From JBCCXZ01 sp965228005 (GTDB lineage Bacteria > Planctomycetota > Planctomycetia > Pirellulales > Lacipirellulaceae): 64,000 nucleotides of DNA. The stretch is taken from positions 1-64,000 of the forward strand of contig CBDDGV010000001.1 of assembly GCA_965228005.1 (NCBI GenBank), written 5' to 3'. The notes below the pieces were generated by a model, which saw nothing but the letters and a program-made list of their open reading frames with translations, had not been told where the DNA came from and did not search any database. This document shows positions 8,551 through 16,639 of this stretch, in pieces (positions within the stretch are counted from its first letter, which is position 1; each line of letters opens with the position of its first letter). A program made the position numbers and the translations under genes.

Positions 8551-9620
8551 AACGAATTCCTTGGGGGCCAGGTTGCCCAAGGCGCTGTGGGGTCGGTGCT
8601 CGTTGTAGTCGATTCGCCAAGCCGATATCTTCTGCTGGGCGTCCTCCAAGGACAAGAACCAGTTTACGTTCAAGCACTCGGCTCGCAATCGACCGTTGAA
8701 CGACTCAATCAAGGCGTTGTCCGTAGGCTTTCCCGGCCGGCTGAAGTCCAGCTGCACGACGTTGGCGTAGGCCCATTGGTCCAGGGCCTTCGAGGTAAAC
8801 TCCGTGCCGTTGTCCACGCGGATCGTCTTCGGGAGCCCTCGCTCAGACCCGATCCGCGTCAGCACGCGGGCCACGTCCTGGCCGCGGAACCGCTGGCCGA
8901 CCTCGATCGCCAGACTCTCGCGTGAAAAGTGATCCACTATCGTTAACACCCTGAGCCGGCGGCCGTCGAACAACTCGTCGGCCATGAAATCCATCGCCCA
9001 GCAGTCGTTGATGCGTTCCGGTTCGGGGCGGTGCACCCGGGTCCGACAACTCACTCGACGCCTGGGCGTTCGGGTCCGCAGATTCAGGTTCTCTTCGCAG
9101 TACAGCCGGTAAACCCGCTTGGCGTTGATCTGCCAGCCTTCTCGCTTCAGCAGGATGTGCAGCCGGCGATAGCCGTAACGCACCCTGGCCGCGGCCAACT
9201 CTTTTAGACGCATCCTGAGAGCCGCCTGCTCGTCTCGTCGGGGGCGATAACGTTGACTCGATCGAGGACAACGCAGCACCCGACACGCCTTCCGCTCGCT
9301 GATCCCGTAGTGGTCTTGGGCCTCCTGAACCAGCTCGCGGCGACGAGCAGGCTTCAGAGCTTTTTTGACAACACGTCCTGCAGGATCTGCTTGTCGAGGC
9401 TCAGGTCTGCCACCAGCGCCTTGAGCTTCTTGTTCTCCTCCTCCAGCAGCTTCAGCCGACGCACTTCTGATACGTCCAGCCCGCCAAACTTCTTCTTCCA
9501 CCGGTAGAATGTCTGCTGGCTGATCCCCAGCTTCCGGCAAACCTCCTCGACCGGGACGCCCGAGTCCGCCTGCTTGAGAGCAAAGGCGATCTGCTGATCC
9601 GTGAACCGTGACTTCTTCAT
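8521..9620 (-). CDS. IS3-family transposase OrfAB (programmed -1 frameshift)
   Basis: OrfA (9620 to 9354, 88 residues) has the helix-turn-helix DQQIAFALKQADSGVPVEEV, GISQQTFYRWKKKFGGL, and a leucine-zipper segment LKLLEEENKKLKALVADLSL. OrfB continues in the -1 frame to 8521 and holds the integrase core: WAMDFMADEL (D), IRVDNGTEFTSKAL (D) and DNALIESFNGRLRAECLN (E), with the family ending HRPHSALGNLAPKEF. The frames meet at A-AAA-AAG (minus strand 9366-9360), in the correct X-XXY-YYZ phase in the zero frame (TCA AAA AAG). The junction reads K-A-L-K-P-A-R-R-R. Both frames look intact. Confidence 0.9.
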
Positions 9621-9736
9621 GGCCCATACCTCCCGTTCTCCGTGGCCAGAATCGACCTCCAGATTCTCATAATCGATGGGCCAGTTCTTGGGAAGCAGGT
9701 CAGCGGCATTACCGATTTGAGTCGGTCTAACGAATC

Positions 9737-9890
9737 TTAGTGGACCATAGACCGGTACCAGATTCTCTTTGCGGCTGATTTCGGGATCTGGTTCTCTGGG
9801 GCTCGCTCGGCAATCAGCTTATTGAGCCGTGCTCTTTCTTTCTCTAAGGTCCGAAGCCCCTTAGCGGACCCTGACCCAGGGCCACTCCGG
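9737..9890 (-). pseudogene. possible fragment of another IS3 orfA
   Basis: The minus strand reads G-S-A-K-G-L-R-T-L-E-K-E-R-A-R-L-N-K-L-I and, after a divergent stretch, stops at 9737. The LEKERARLNKLI segment resembles the leucine-zipper part of IS3 OrfA (the nearby element has LEKENARLKKLV). No other part of a transposase is recognisable. The rest of the 9703-10070 gap shows no gene. Confidence 0.4.
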
Positions 9891-10079
9891 GCTGGCGGGG
9901 CTTCTCGTTACTCTGCTCCGTGAAGTGCCTTGTTCGCTTCAAAGTGAGAGTCCTTCTCGCGTGCTCTCTGGTCTGTAATCGTCTGATAAGCAGTTGATCC
10001 GACTCAGAGGGGGAAGGCCAGCTTGCCTACAGGCTTCGCGGGGCCAAACCTCTGCGACGGGAACATTCTAGAACCAGTT

Positions 10080-10396
10080 TCATAACCGCCTGATGGCGAT
10101 CATCAGGCAGGCGAGCTTGAGGAATCCGTGGTAGAGGAACGCGTAGAACTCGTGCCGCGTGATGATCCTTCGGAAGCCGTGCAGCCAGGCGATCGTGCGT
10201 TCGATCTTCCAGCGGCGTCGGTAGCGGCGGAGCTTGCGGCCGTCCTGCGTCGCTTTCCGCACCCGGCCCTTGCGGTGAGGGCAGATCAGTTCGATCCCGC
10301 GTCGGGCGAGACGCTCTCGCAGCGGGTCGCTGTCGGCGGCACGGTCGTAGATCAGCCTGGGCGGGACGTGCGGCGTCATCGCCTCATCGATCAGCG
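10080..10396 (-). pseudogene. IS5-family transposase remnant (C-terminal part only)
   Basis: The frame reads T-T-L-I-D-E-A-M-T-P-H-V then LIYDRAADSDPLRERLARRG, CPHRKGRVRKATQDGRKL and WKIERTIAWLHGFRRIITRH. It is closely parallel to the C-terminal half of the transposase at 918-1747. The left terminal repeat is still visible from 10071 (GAACCAGTTTCATAACCGCC), preceded by TA at 10069-10070. The N-terminal two thirds are missing, because the sequence is cut at 10396 where the second IS3 element starts. Confidence 0.85.
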
Positions 10397-10411
10397 TGGT
10401 CTTCCCCCAAT

Positions 10412-11335
10412 CTATGATCCAGCGCTCATGAGAGAATCTGGGTTAAGGGGACTGCTGCTGTTCTGGAGTGAGGCCGTAGGCCGAACGGAAGAAGAGCAGC
10501 GGGCGGCGAACTCCGCCGGGGTCTGATAGTCTAACGAACTGTGGGGTCGATGGTGGTTGTAATCGAGCCGCCAGCGGTCGACCACCCAGCGGGCGTCCTC
10601 CAGGCCGACGAACAGTTCCCTGTTCAAGAGCTCGTCCCGCAGGCGGCTGTTGAAGCTCTCGACGTAGCCGTTTTCCCACGGGCTGCCCTTGGCGATGAAC
10701 AAGGTCTCGACACGGGCCTGGTAGAGCCAACGCGTCACCTCGCGGGCGACGAACTCGGGGCCGTTGTCGCTGCGGATGTGCTCCGGGGCGCCGCGCACCG
10801 CGAACAGGTAGCCCAGCACGTCGACGACCCGCCTCGCCGTGAACGACCAAGCGACCTCGATCGCTAGGCTCTCGCGGGTGAACTCGTCGATCACCACCAG
10901 CATCCGCAGCTTGCGGCCACCCTCCGTGCGGTCCTCGACGAAGTCGTAGCTCCACACGTGGTTGGGACGCATGGCCCGCTTCCGCACGCAGCTGTTCTCG
11001 CTGCCGCCGAGGCACGAACGCTTTCGCTTCTGCTGCTTCCTGGGCACTTGCATTCCTTCCTCCCGCCAGAGCCGCTCCACCCGCTTGTGATTGACCTTCC
11101 AGCCGCAGCGACGGAGCGTCCGATGGACCCGGGGGCTGCCGAACCGGGGCCGCTTGCGAGCGATTGCACGCATCTCCTCCAAGAGCCGCTTCTCGTCGGC
11201 AGGGCGACGCCTGCAATAGCGCTGGGTTCCCCTCGACTGTCCGAGCACCCGGCAGGCCCGACGCTCCGAAACCTTCTCCGGCCCCAAGCAGCGACGCACC
11301 TCGTCGATCGTGCGCCTCCGCTGCTCGGGGCTCAC
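10412..11335 (-). CDS. IS3-family transposase OrfB
   Basis: This integrase-core protein of about 307 residues has the triad in SYDFVEDRTEGGRKLRML (D), HIRSDNGPEFVAREV (D) and ENGYVESFNSRLRDELLN (E), followed by HRPHSSLDYQTPAEFA. The start is taken as GTG at 11335, which overlaps the orfA stop as GTGA, so OrfB can be made by translational coupling. A -1 shift near the end of orfA (entering as R-E-G-K-L-V-S-P) would give an OrfAB fusion instead. The protein ends inside the left terminal repeat region. It is not closely similar to the OrfB of the first IS3 element. Confidence 0.88.
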   Translation of the reverse strand: MSPEQRRRTIDEVRRCLGPEKVSERRACRVLGQSRGTQRYCRRRPADEKRLLEEMRAIARKRPRFGSPRVHRTLRRCGWKVNHKRVERLWREEGMQVPRKQQKRKRSCLGGSENSCVRKRAMRPNHVWSYDFVEDRTEGGRKLRMLVVIDEFTRESLAIEVAWSFTARRVVDVLGYLFAVRGAPEHIRSDNGPEFVAREVTRWLYQARVETLFIAKGSPWENGYVESFNSRLRDELLNRELFVGLEDARWVVDRWRLDYNHHRPHSSLDYQTPAEFAARCSSSVRPTASLQNSSSPLNPDSLMSAGS

Positions 11336-11610
11336 CAGTTTCCCTTCGCGGCTTCCTTCAGGATCTCCATGTCGAGCGCCTGCTCCGCCACCAGCTTCTT
11401 CAACCGCGCGTTCTCCTTCTCGAGCGCCCGCAGCTGTTTGGCCATCTCCGGCGCCATCCCGCCGTACTTCTGACGCCAGCGGTAGTAAGTCTGCTCGGTG
11501 ATCTCCAACTGCTTGCACACTTCCGGGACCTTCTGGCCCTTGCCCAAGGCAACGTCAGCAAGCCGGAGCTTCTCGATGATCTGCTCGGTCGTGTGTCGCG
11601 TCTTCTTCAT
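11332..11610 (-). CDS. IS3-family OrfA
   Basis: This 92-residue DNA-binding subunit has a helix-turn-helix (TTEQIIEKLRLADVALGKGQ, then ITEQTYYRWRQKYGGM) and a leucine-zipper tail, LRALEKENARLKKLVAEQAL. It binds the terminal repeats and partners OrfB. The stop overlaps the GTG start of orfB. It appears intact. Confidence 0.88.
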   Translation of the reverse strand: MKKTRHTTEQIIEKLRLADVALGKGQKVPEVCKQLEITEQTYYRWRQKYGGMAPEMAKQLRALEKENARLKKLVAEQALDMEILKEAAKGNW

Positions 11611-11697
11611 CGTCTGAGAGTCCTTCCCGGGCTACGCCCGGCAGCGATTCTCTCACGATGACTGGCTCAATTTGAGGGGGGAAGACCACTTCGGAAG

Positions 11698-12471
11698 GTG
11701 ATGGAGCAATCTCCTCAGGACTACCTTGGCGTTGCCATGGTCCTTGCAAGGCAAGGAGGAAGAACAGGTGAAGCAATTCGGCTTTGCCTGGAGGCCGCGG
11801 AAGAGCCGGCGAGGCCCTTCGACGTACAGAGCGTAGCCATGGTTTTGCTGGTCGACCCGGGATCGCCGGAGGCGAATGAGCTGGCCGAGCCGCTGCTGAA
11901 CGAAGCGGTGGAGAGGTTCCCGGACCAGGTTAATATCTTGAACCTGATCGGAGCGGTGCGGCACCTCCAGAGCCGGCACGAAGACGCCCTCGCAGTCTAC
12001 AAGATCGCCTTGGCAACTGACCCTGAGAGTGTCTTGACGCTCAACAACGTGGCGACCCTCTACTCGGAGATGCCGAACAGCCTCGATCGAGCGGTCCAGA
12101 CAATTGATAGGGCGTTTGAGATCGACCCCGCTAATCGCGGTTTGATGGACACGCGCGCCATGGTCATGCTCTACAGCGGGCGTGCAGAGGAGGCTAGGGA
12201 CGCACTCAAGAAGATCGCGGCAGCCTTCGGTGCAGACGCCCGCAACAGGTTTCACCTGGCAGCCGCGGAGTACGAGCTTGATAACCTCGAAGAAGCACAG
12301 CGTTTGCTGGAGGAAGCAATCGACGACAAGTTGCTCTTGGGGGTCTTAACGCCTAGGGAATGGCAGATATTCAACAAGCTTCAAAGTTCGCTCCGGGGCA
12401 ACCCAGACCAGACGCGTAACGCGCCAGAGCGACGTGGACAAGATCTGTCTGAGAGGAGTAGCGCGGCATGA
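11698..12471 (+). CDS. TPR-repeat protein, probably 5'-truncated by the IS3 element
   Basis: The visible protein has 257 residues with tetratricopeptide-like repeats from about residue 75 to 215 (LNLIGAVRHLQSRHEDALAV, SVLTLNNVATLYSEM, RLLEEAIDD). The GTG/ATG start pair (11698/11701) lies only 10 bases after the IS3 end, with no ribosome binding site of its own and an open frame running back into the IS. The original N-terminus is therefore probably lost. TPR proteins adjoin EpsI in exosortase loci, where they are thought to assist polymer export. Its stop overlaps the EpsI start as ATGA, showing a shared operon. Confidence 0.75.
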   Translation: MMEQSPQDYLGVAMVLARQGGRTGEAIRLCLEAAEEPARPFDVQSVAMVLLVDPGSPEANELAEPLLNEAVERFPDQVNILNLIGAVRHLQSRHEDALAVYKIALATDPESVLTLNNVATLYSEMPNSLDRAVQTIDRAFEIDPANRGLMDTRAMVMLYSGRAEEARDALKKIAAAFGADARNRFHLAAAEYELDNLEEAQRLLEEAIDDKLLLGVLTPREWQIFNKLQSSLRGNPDQTRNAPERRGQDLSERSSAA

Positions 12472-13127
12472 ATAGGCCTTTCACAGTCGTGGCCGTGGCT
12501 TTGGCTGCGCTCGGGACACTGCTCTCGGGGGTGGTCTCGGGTCGGTTGAACCTCCGGTGGGGCACGTCAAACGCCATGCAGGCAGCGGTCGAGAGTCTCG
12601 AGAGTTTCCCGACAGAAATCGGAGACTGGGTTCTGGAGGACCGTTTCGAGCTGGAACCCCGGGCCGTGGAGATGCTTGAGTGCGAAGCCTACGTCAACGG
12701 GCCCTTCGTCAATCGCAAGACCGGGGAGAGGGTGCTTGTTTCATTGATCGTCGGGCCGTACGGGCCAATGTCGGTGCACACCCCCGAGGTCTGCTACACT
12801 CTCGCCGGCTACGATATGAATGCGAAAGTGAAGAAGCTCGTGATCGGCAGGGCCGAAGATGAGACTGCTCAAGAGTTCAAGTCCGCCGTGTTCGAGGTCA
12901 AGGATTCTGGCGCCCTCCCGAAGCACGTTTACTTTGCGTGGTTCCACAAAGGACGCTGGATGGCCCCGGATTGGCCCAGGTTCGGTCTGGGAGGTAACCC
13001 GGCACTTCACAAGATCCAGGTTGCCACAGACTACGACGATGTGGGTAAGGAAGACGAAGAGCATCCGTGCAGAGAGTTCTTGGAAGCCTTCCTGCCGGTT
13101 TGGCAGGAGGCTCTAGGAGATTCCTAA
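12468..13127 (+). CDS. EpsI-family exosortase-associated protein (DUF3485)
   Basis: The 219-residue protein has an N-terminal membrane anchor (TVVAVALAALGTLLSGVVSG) and an extracytoplasmic domain with FPTEIGDWVLED and the hallmark GPYGPMSVHTPEVCYTLAGY containing conserved His and Cys. EpsI proteins accompany or are fused to exosortases, and are linked to EPS production and PEP-CTERM protein sorting; their biochemical role is unproven. No exosortase gene is seen in the window; it would normally lie nearby, upstream. ATGA overlap with the TPR gene indicates translational coupling. Confidence 0.87.
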   Translation: MNRPFTVVAVALAALGTLLSGVVSGRLNLRWGTSNAMQAAVESLESFPTEIGDWVLEDRFELEPRAVEMLECEAYVNGPFVNRKTGERVLVSLIVGPYGPMSVHTPEVCYTLAGYDMNAKVKKLVIGRAEDETAQEFKSAVFEVKDSGALPKHVYFAWFHKGRWMAPDWPRFGLGGNPALHKIQVATDYDDVGKEDEEHPCREFLEAFLPVWQEALGDS

Positions 13128-13444
13128 TGCGCGTCTGTCTTGATAGTGCGGGTTCAATAGCAATAAACTGTTGCTATGTATGATGTTGCGGCAATCTTGG
13201 ATTTCCTCTCTCCCGCTAGGCCCACGCGCTTTGTTATGCAAGACGATGGCCGCGTTATTGAATTGCCAGTAGACGCTTTGCGTTAGTTGGAGAGCCACCA
13301 CTTCGTAAGTGTGGGCAATCTGCGGGGTTTGCTTGCATTGGCTTCGGTGGGGGGGTATAACTGCAGCATCGCTTTTCTCTGGCCTATCATTCTGTTTTTT
13401 GAGCCAGCCAATCTTCAGTTTCGATCAGACTTGGACACCTCATC
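13128..13444. other. intergenic region upstream of PEP-CTERM gene
   Basis: There is no credible gene in these 317 bases. The stretch is noticeably AT-richer than its surroundings and ends just before the ATG of the PEP-CTERM gene, so it probably holds that gene's promoter and leader. No riboswitch or clear promoter consensus was recognised. Confidence 0.5.
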
Positions 13445-14275
13445 ATGTTTGCAGCCCGTTTCAGCAGGGCCTTCCTTGCCACCGTAGTAGCCGCACTGCT
13501 TGCGACTCCCGCGACCGCCGCGATCGAGGTGTCGTACGACATCGTTGATACGTTCTCAACCAGTGGTTTCAGCGCTTCTTGGGTCCATGCCGGTACAAAC
13601 AGCGGTTCGGGCGCCAATGGGTCGCGGATGAGTGGCGCTAAGTCCTCACGAGTCTCTGGAACACTGACAGGTATCCTGGATGAAACAACAAGGATCTTGT
13701 CGTCGATCTCGGGCTCTGTAAGCGGCACGCTTACGAGCGATTTCGCGAGCCATATCGGCACTTCGAACCAAGCTTTCATGATTGAGTTTACCGACGGCGC
13801 GCTGCAGTTCGAGTCGACCGGTGCGGGCACGAATGAATACACCGGCGGCTTCTTGGACTACGAACTCACCGTCGACGACAGTTCCAAAACACTGAGCGGT
13901 TCGTTTTTCTTCAAGCCCCGCCGGGAGTCGGGTTCTGGTACGCTCAGTCCCAACGGAGGTAATGCAGAGACATTCAGCCTCTGGGGCAACAACTGGATGC
14001 ACGACACCGGCGGCTTCGCAGGCGTGTACTCCGGCTGGGAAGAGCTCCTCGACTCGCTGGGCTATAACGGCGCAGCCGACCCTTTCGATCAGGTCCAGAG
14101 GCTTGAGATCACCGAAGCAGAGCGTCTCGGCATCGACCTGCACGTCACCAACCGCACCATAGTGCCCCCGCCAGACCCCTCGCAGAACGTCCCCGAGTCG
14201 TCCGCGATCATGGTCTGGGCGGTTTTGATCGCCAGCGGAGCGGCGGGACAACGCAGAGTCTCGGCCCGTAGCTAG
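13445..14275 (+). CDS. PEP-CTERM sorting-domain surface protein
   Basis: The 276-residue secreted protein has a signal peptide (AFLATVVAALLATPATAA). Its body is rich in Ser, Gly and Thr with no recognised domain. The C-terminal sorting signal is a V-P-E-S motif, a hydrophobic segment (AIMVWAVLIASGAAG), and a basic tail QRRVSARS. Such signals are processed by exosortases. It sits directly after epsI, as expected of a cognate substrate. Its molecular function is unknown. Confidence 0.75.
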   Translation: MFAARFSRAFLATVVAALLATPATAAIEVSYDIVDTFSTSGFSASWVHAGTNSGSGANGSRMSGAKSSRVSGTLTGILDETTRILSSISGSVSGTLTSDFASHIGTSNQAFMIEFTDGALQFESTGAGTNEYTGGFLDYELTVDDSSKTLSGSFFFKPRRESGSGTLSPNGGNAETFSLWGNNWMHDTGGFAGVYSGWEELLDSLGYNGAADPFDQVQRLEITEAERLGIDLHVTNRTIVPPPDPSQNVPESSAIMVWAVLIASGAAGQRRVSARS

Positions 14276-14327
14276 AGCCTAGGCCAAGTGCGGTAGAATC
14301 TCTGTCAGAATTGTGCGTTAGTCGGCA

Positions 14328-16163
14328 CTAATCGGTTCGTCGGTTGTGACGCTGTCTCTGAATGGCAAACGCCACGATAGCGGGCAGGACGGCTACAACG
14401 GCCGTTGGCTCGGGGACCGTCAGAGTCACGGTGCTGCCCGATCCGAACCCTTCCGACCAGTCTTCGAGGCGGGCGGTCGCTTCGGGATCGGTGCCGATCT
14501 GCCTCTGCAGAAGCATAATGTCGCCGACGTCTACATCCGAGTCGATGTCAAAGTCCCCGGGGGAACTTGCCACGACGTGGAGTTCTATGCGGTCCTCCAC
14601 CGGAACCAACTGAAGGCCGAGGTCGGTCCCTAGGTAGAGGCCTAGGACCGAATCGAAAGCCCCGGACACTCCGCCGGTTGTTTCCAGAACAGAGAAGACA
14701 TCGCCAATCTGGAGTGGGGTTTCGGGGGCGACGCGGACCTCGAGCGTGCCGCCGAGTGCTGCCGTTTGGGCCACGACCTGATCGTAGTCCAAACCCGGTA
14801 AAGGCGGTCCCGCGGCGTTTCCGGTTATGTCGACCTGGATTCCGCCGTTCATTAGGTTATAGGCTCCAGTGAGTTCGGTTATGCCGATACCCGCTCCGTC
14901 TGGGCTTAGTGTGCCGGCCGGCTGTGTGAGGTTGCCTTCGAAGAGCGCCACCGATAGCTCACCGCTCTCCATGGCAAGTTCCCCATTTCCGAGAAGGCTG
15001 ATGCGATCTGCCTCAATGTGCCCTCCCTCCAGGGAGAGAAGCCCCTCAAGCACCAAGTGGTCTGTTAGCAGGCTTCCTCCTTCCTGGATGCGAATCTCAG
15101 ATTCCGCACCGTCTCCTGCTGCCTCGATGGTCGTGGTCGCGTTGACCGCGAGTGAGAACACGTCGGTGCTTAGGCTGTTGCCGTTGCCCACCAGCAGCGA
15201 TTCGACAGCGACGTCACGATCCAGCACGACGTGACTCGCCTCTGCAACACCGCCCAATCCGGTGCGGATAAAGGCGGCGTCATCCGCCCCGGGGAGCCGG
15301 TTTCCAACCCACGAGGCCGCCGATCCCCAGGCTACCCCGCCCAGGTAGTCTTGCCGCGGCAGGTCGATCTCTTCCCATCCGCTCACGGCCGCGGCCGCAA
15401 GCACGTCGGCGGCTGTGGGGAGGCGTCTTGAGCCGAATGGCGACGGCTTGTGGCTCATCAACGGATAGAAATCCTCAAAGTGATAGCCCAGGTTGGGAGG
15501 GGTCAGGACGGCCATCGCTGTTCCGCCCAGGAGTTCTGCAGGGAGGTCGTAATCGTCGTCCTCGGCTTCGATACGGGCCGCCCGCAGTTGGTTGGTGATG
15601 CCCATGTGGTGGCCGAGTTCATGCACCGCCGTGCTGAGCATATCGACGGAACCGGCAACATTGGGGTCGCTCCCGTTTCCGCTCCCTCGATAGCCCACCT
15701 CCAACAGTGGTTCAATGGGACTCCCTGAGTAGCCTGACGACGCCTGCTGTGGAGACAGGTCCGCCAGCAGCGTCTGCGACAGGTCGAACTCGCTGTCGTC
15801 TTGGGGAGTGGGGTCGATGTACCAGTTTCGATGCGCATAGAACAAGACATTGCCCTCGACCGTGCGGTCTTGGTCCGGCGAATCCTCGACAATCGGGGCG
15901 CACGCGGTCTTAACGCCGATGCCGCAAGGGCCCACCCCTGATGCGTTGTTGTCGTAGTAGGAGAAGTTGATGGTCATGACATGATCGTCTTCGATGATGT
16001 CGGCCCAGCGGTTGGCGGCAGACTCCATGACCATGGCAAGCCCAACACCATCAGGGTCCGATGGATTCACTGCGTCAGGCAAGTAGTTCAGCTCAAACGT
16101 GACGGCGTGCGCGAGGAGCGGCCTGATCAAGAATGCAAGCAGAAGCGTTGCTGTGCGAAACAT
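14328..16163 (-). CDS. metzincin-like zinc protease with dockerin-like repeat and PEP-CTERM
   Basis: The 611-residue protein has a signal peptide (TATLLLAFLIRPLLAHA). A matrixin-like domain (about residues 20-260) carries STAVHELGHHMGITNQL and a Met-turn-like FYPLMSHKPSPFGSRRLPTA. The usual HExxHxxGxxH has Asn instead of the third His, so zinc binding may use another residue or be lost. Residues about 270-530 form a beta-solenoid-like repeat region (LLVGNGNSL, GGHIEADRISLLGNGELAM). A calcium-binding dockerin-like motif follows (GDFDIDSDVDVGDIMLLQ), then the sorting signal VPEPTAVVAVLPAIVAFAIQ with an arginine-rich tail. It is convergent with the preceding PEP-CTERM gene. Surface location is likely; proteolytic activity is uncertain. 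Confidence 0.8.
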   Translation of the reverse strand: MFRTATLLLAFLIRPLLAHAVTFELNYLPDAVNPSDPDGVGLAMVMESAANRWADIIEDDHVMTINFSYYDNNASGVGPCGIGVKTACAPIVEDSPDQDRTVEGNVLFYAHRNWYIDPTPQDDSEFDLSQTLLADLSPQQASSGYSGSPIEPLLEVGYRGSGNGSDPNVAGSVDMLSTAVHELGHHMGITNQLRAARIEAEDDDYDLPAELLGGTAMAVLTPPNLGYHFEDFYPLMSHKPSPFGSRRLPTAADVLAAAAVSGWEEIDLPRQDYLGGVAWGSAASWVGNRLPGADDAAFIRTGLGGVAEASHVVLDRDVAVESLLVGNGNSLSTDVFSLAVNATTTIEAAGDGAESEIRIQEGGSLLTDHLVLEGLLSLEGGHIEADRISLLGNGELAMESGELSVALFEGNLTQPAGTLSPDGAGIGITELTGAYNLMNGGIQVDITGNAAGPPLPGLDYDQVVAQTAALGGTLEVRVAPETPLQIGDVFSVLETTGGVSGAFDSVLGLYLGTDLGLQLVPVEDRIELHVVASSPGDFDIDSDVDVGDIMLLQRQIGTDPEATARLEDWSEGFGSGSTVTLTVPEPTAVVAVLPAIVAFAIQRQRHNRRTD

Positions 16164-16639
16164 CCGACACTGCCTCCTGCGGCGCTAGCTTGGTAATCCC
16201 GTCGGTACAGAACTACCGGCGGCGCTGGGTGAAACCTGCGGCGCCACCCTTGCGAACACACTTACTTGAGCTTTGTGGCATCCCCTCGTACAGAAAGCTC
16301 CCGATTGCGAAGAGTCAGCTTCTCTCCTGGTTCCGCCGCCGAGGGGTTGCGTGGGCGAAATACTAGTCGCTCCTGCCAATGGCCACCAGAGTTATCGCGG
16401 CAGAACCCATCGCAGTGGGAAGCAGTTTTTGGGCCCTGAATCGCCGGGCCGCCGGAAGCAGTTCACGCCGTTATATGGGCTCTTCAAGGAGCAGAATTCA
16501 CAGATATTTAGCGCCCGCTAACGCTAGCTCTGAGTTAATCTAGGGAATCCACGTAAAACGCGTGGTCGCTGTCCCCCCCTAACGCTGCAACGCTTAGTCG
16601 TATTCCGCTCAGCCAGGATCATTCAGCCTCGGAGGCTTT
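16164..16639. other. intergenic region between divergent genes
   Basis: Both flanking genes start from this 476-base stretch, so it should hold both promoters. No RNA gene or protein is supported. The last bases give a ribosome binding site, TCGGAGGC, upstream of the UDP-glucose dehydrogenase ATG. Confidence 0.5.

Larger units (their letters stand above)
8472..9702 (-). mobile_element. IS3-family insertion sequence, first copy
   Basis: Terminal inverted repeats are visible: left TGACCTGCTACCAACAACTG, and right (reverse complement) TGACCTGCTTCCCAAGAACT, both continuing with GG(T/C)CCATC. The element encodes an orfA/orfB transposase joined by a consensus frameshift heptamer. The bases directly outside the two ends (TAGT and GCGG) do not form a duplication. 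This suggests a later deletion or rearrangement at one side. Confidence 0.87.
10397..11688 (-). mobile_element. IS3-family insertion sequence, second copy, inside IS5 debris
   Basis: The ends are inverted repeats: left TGGTCTTCCCCCAATC, right (reverse complement) TGGTCTTCCCCCCTC. Both are followed some 25-30 bases in by GAGAGAATC. The element carries separate orfA and orfB. The left flank is the truncated IS5 remnant. The right flank, 9 bases on, is the start of the TPR gene. The flanking bases (AGCG and CTTC) are not a target duplication, so the element probably marks a deletion or recombination joint. Confidence 0.85.
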
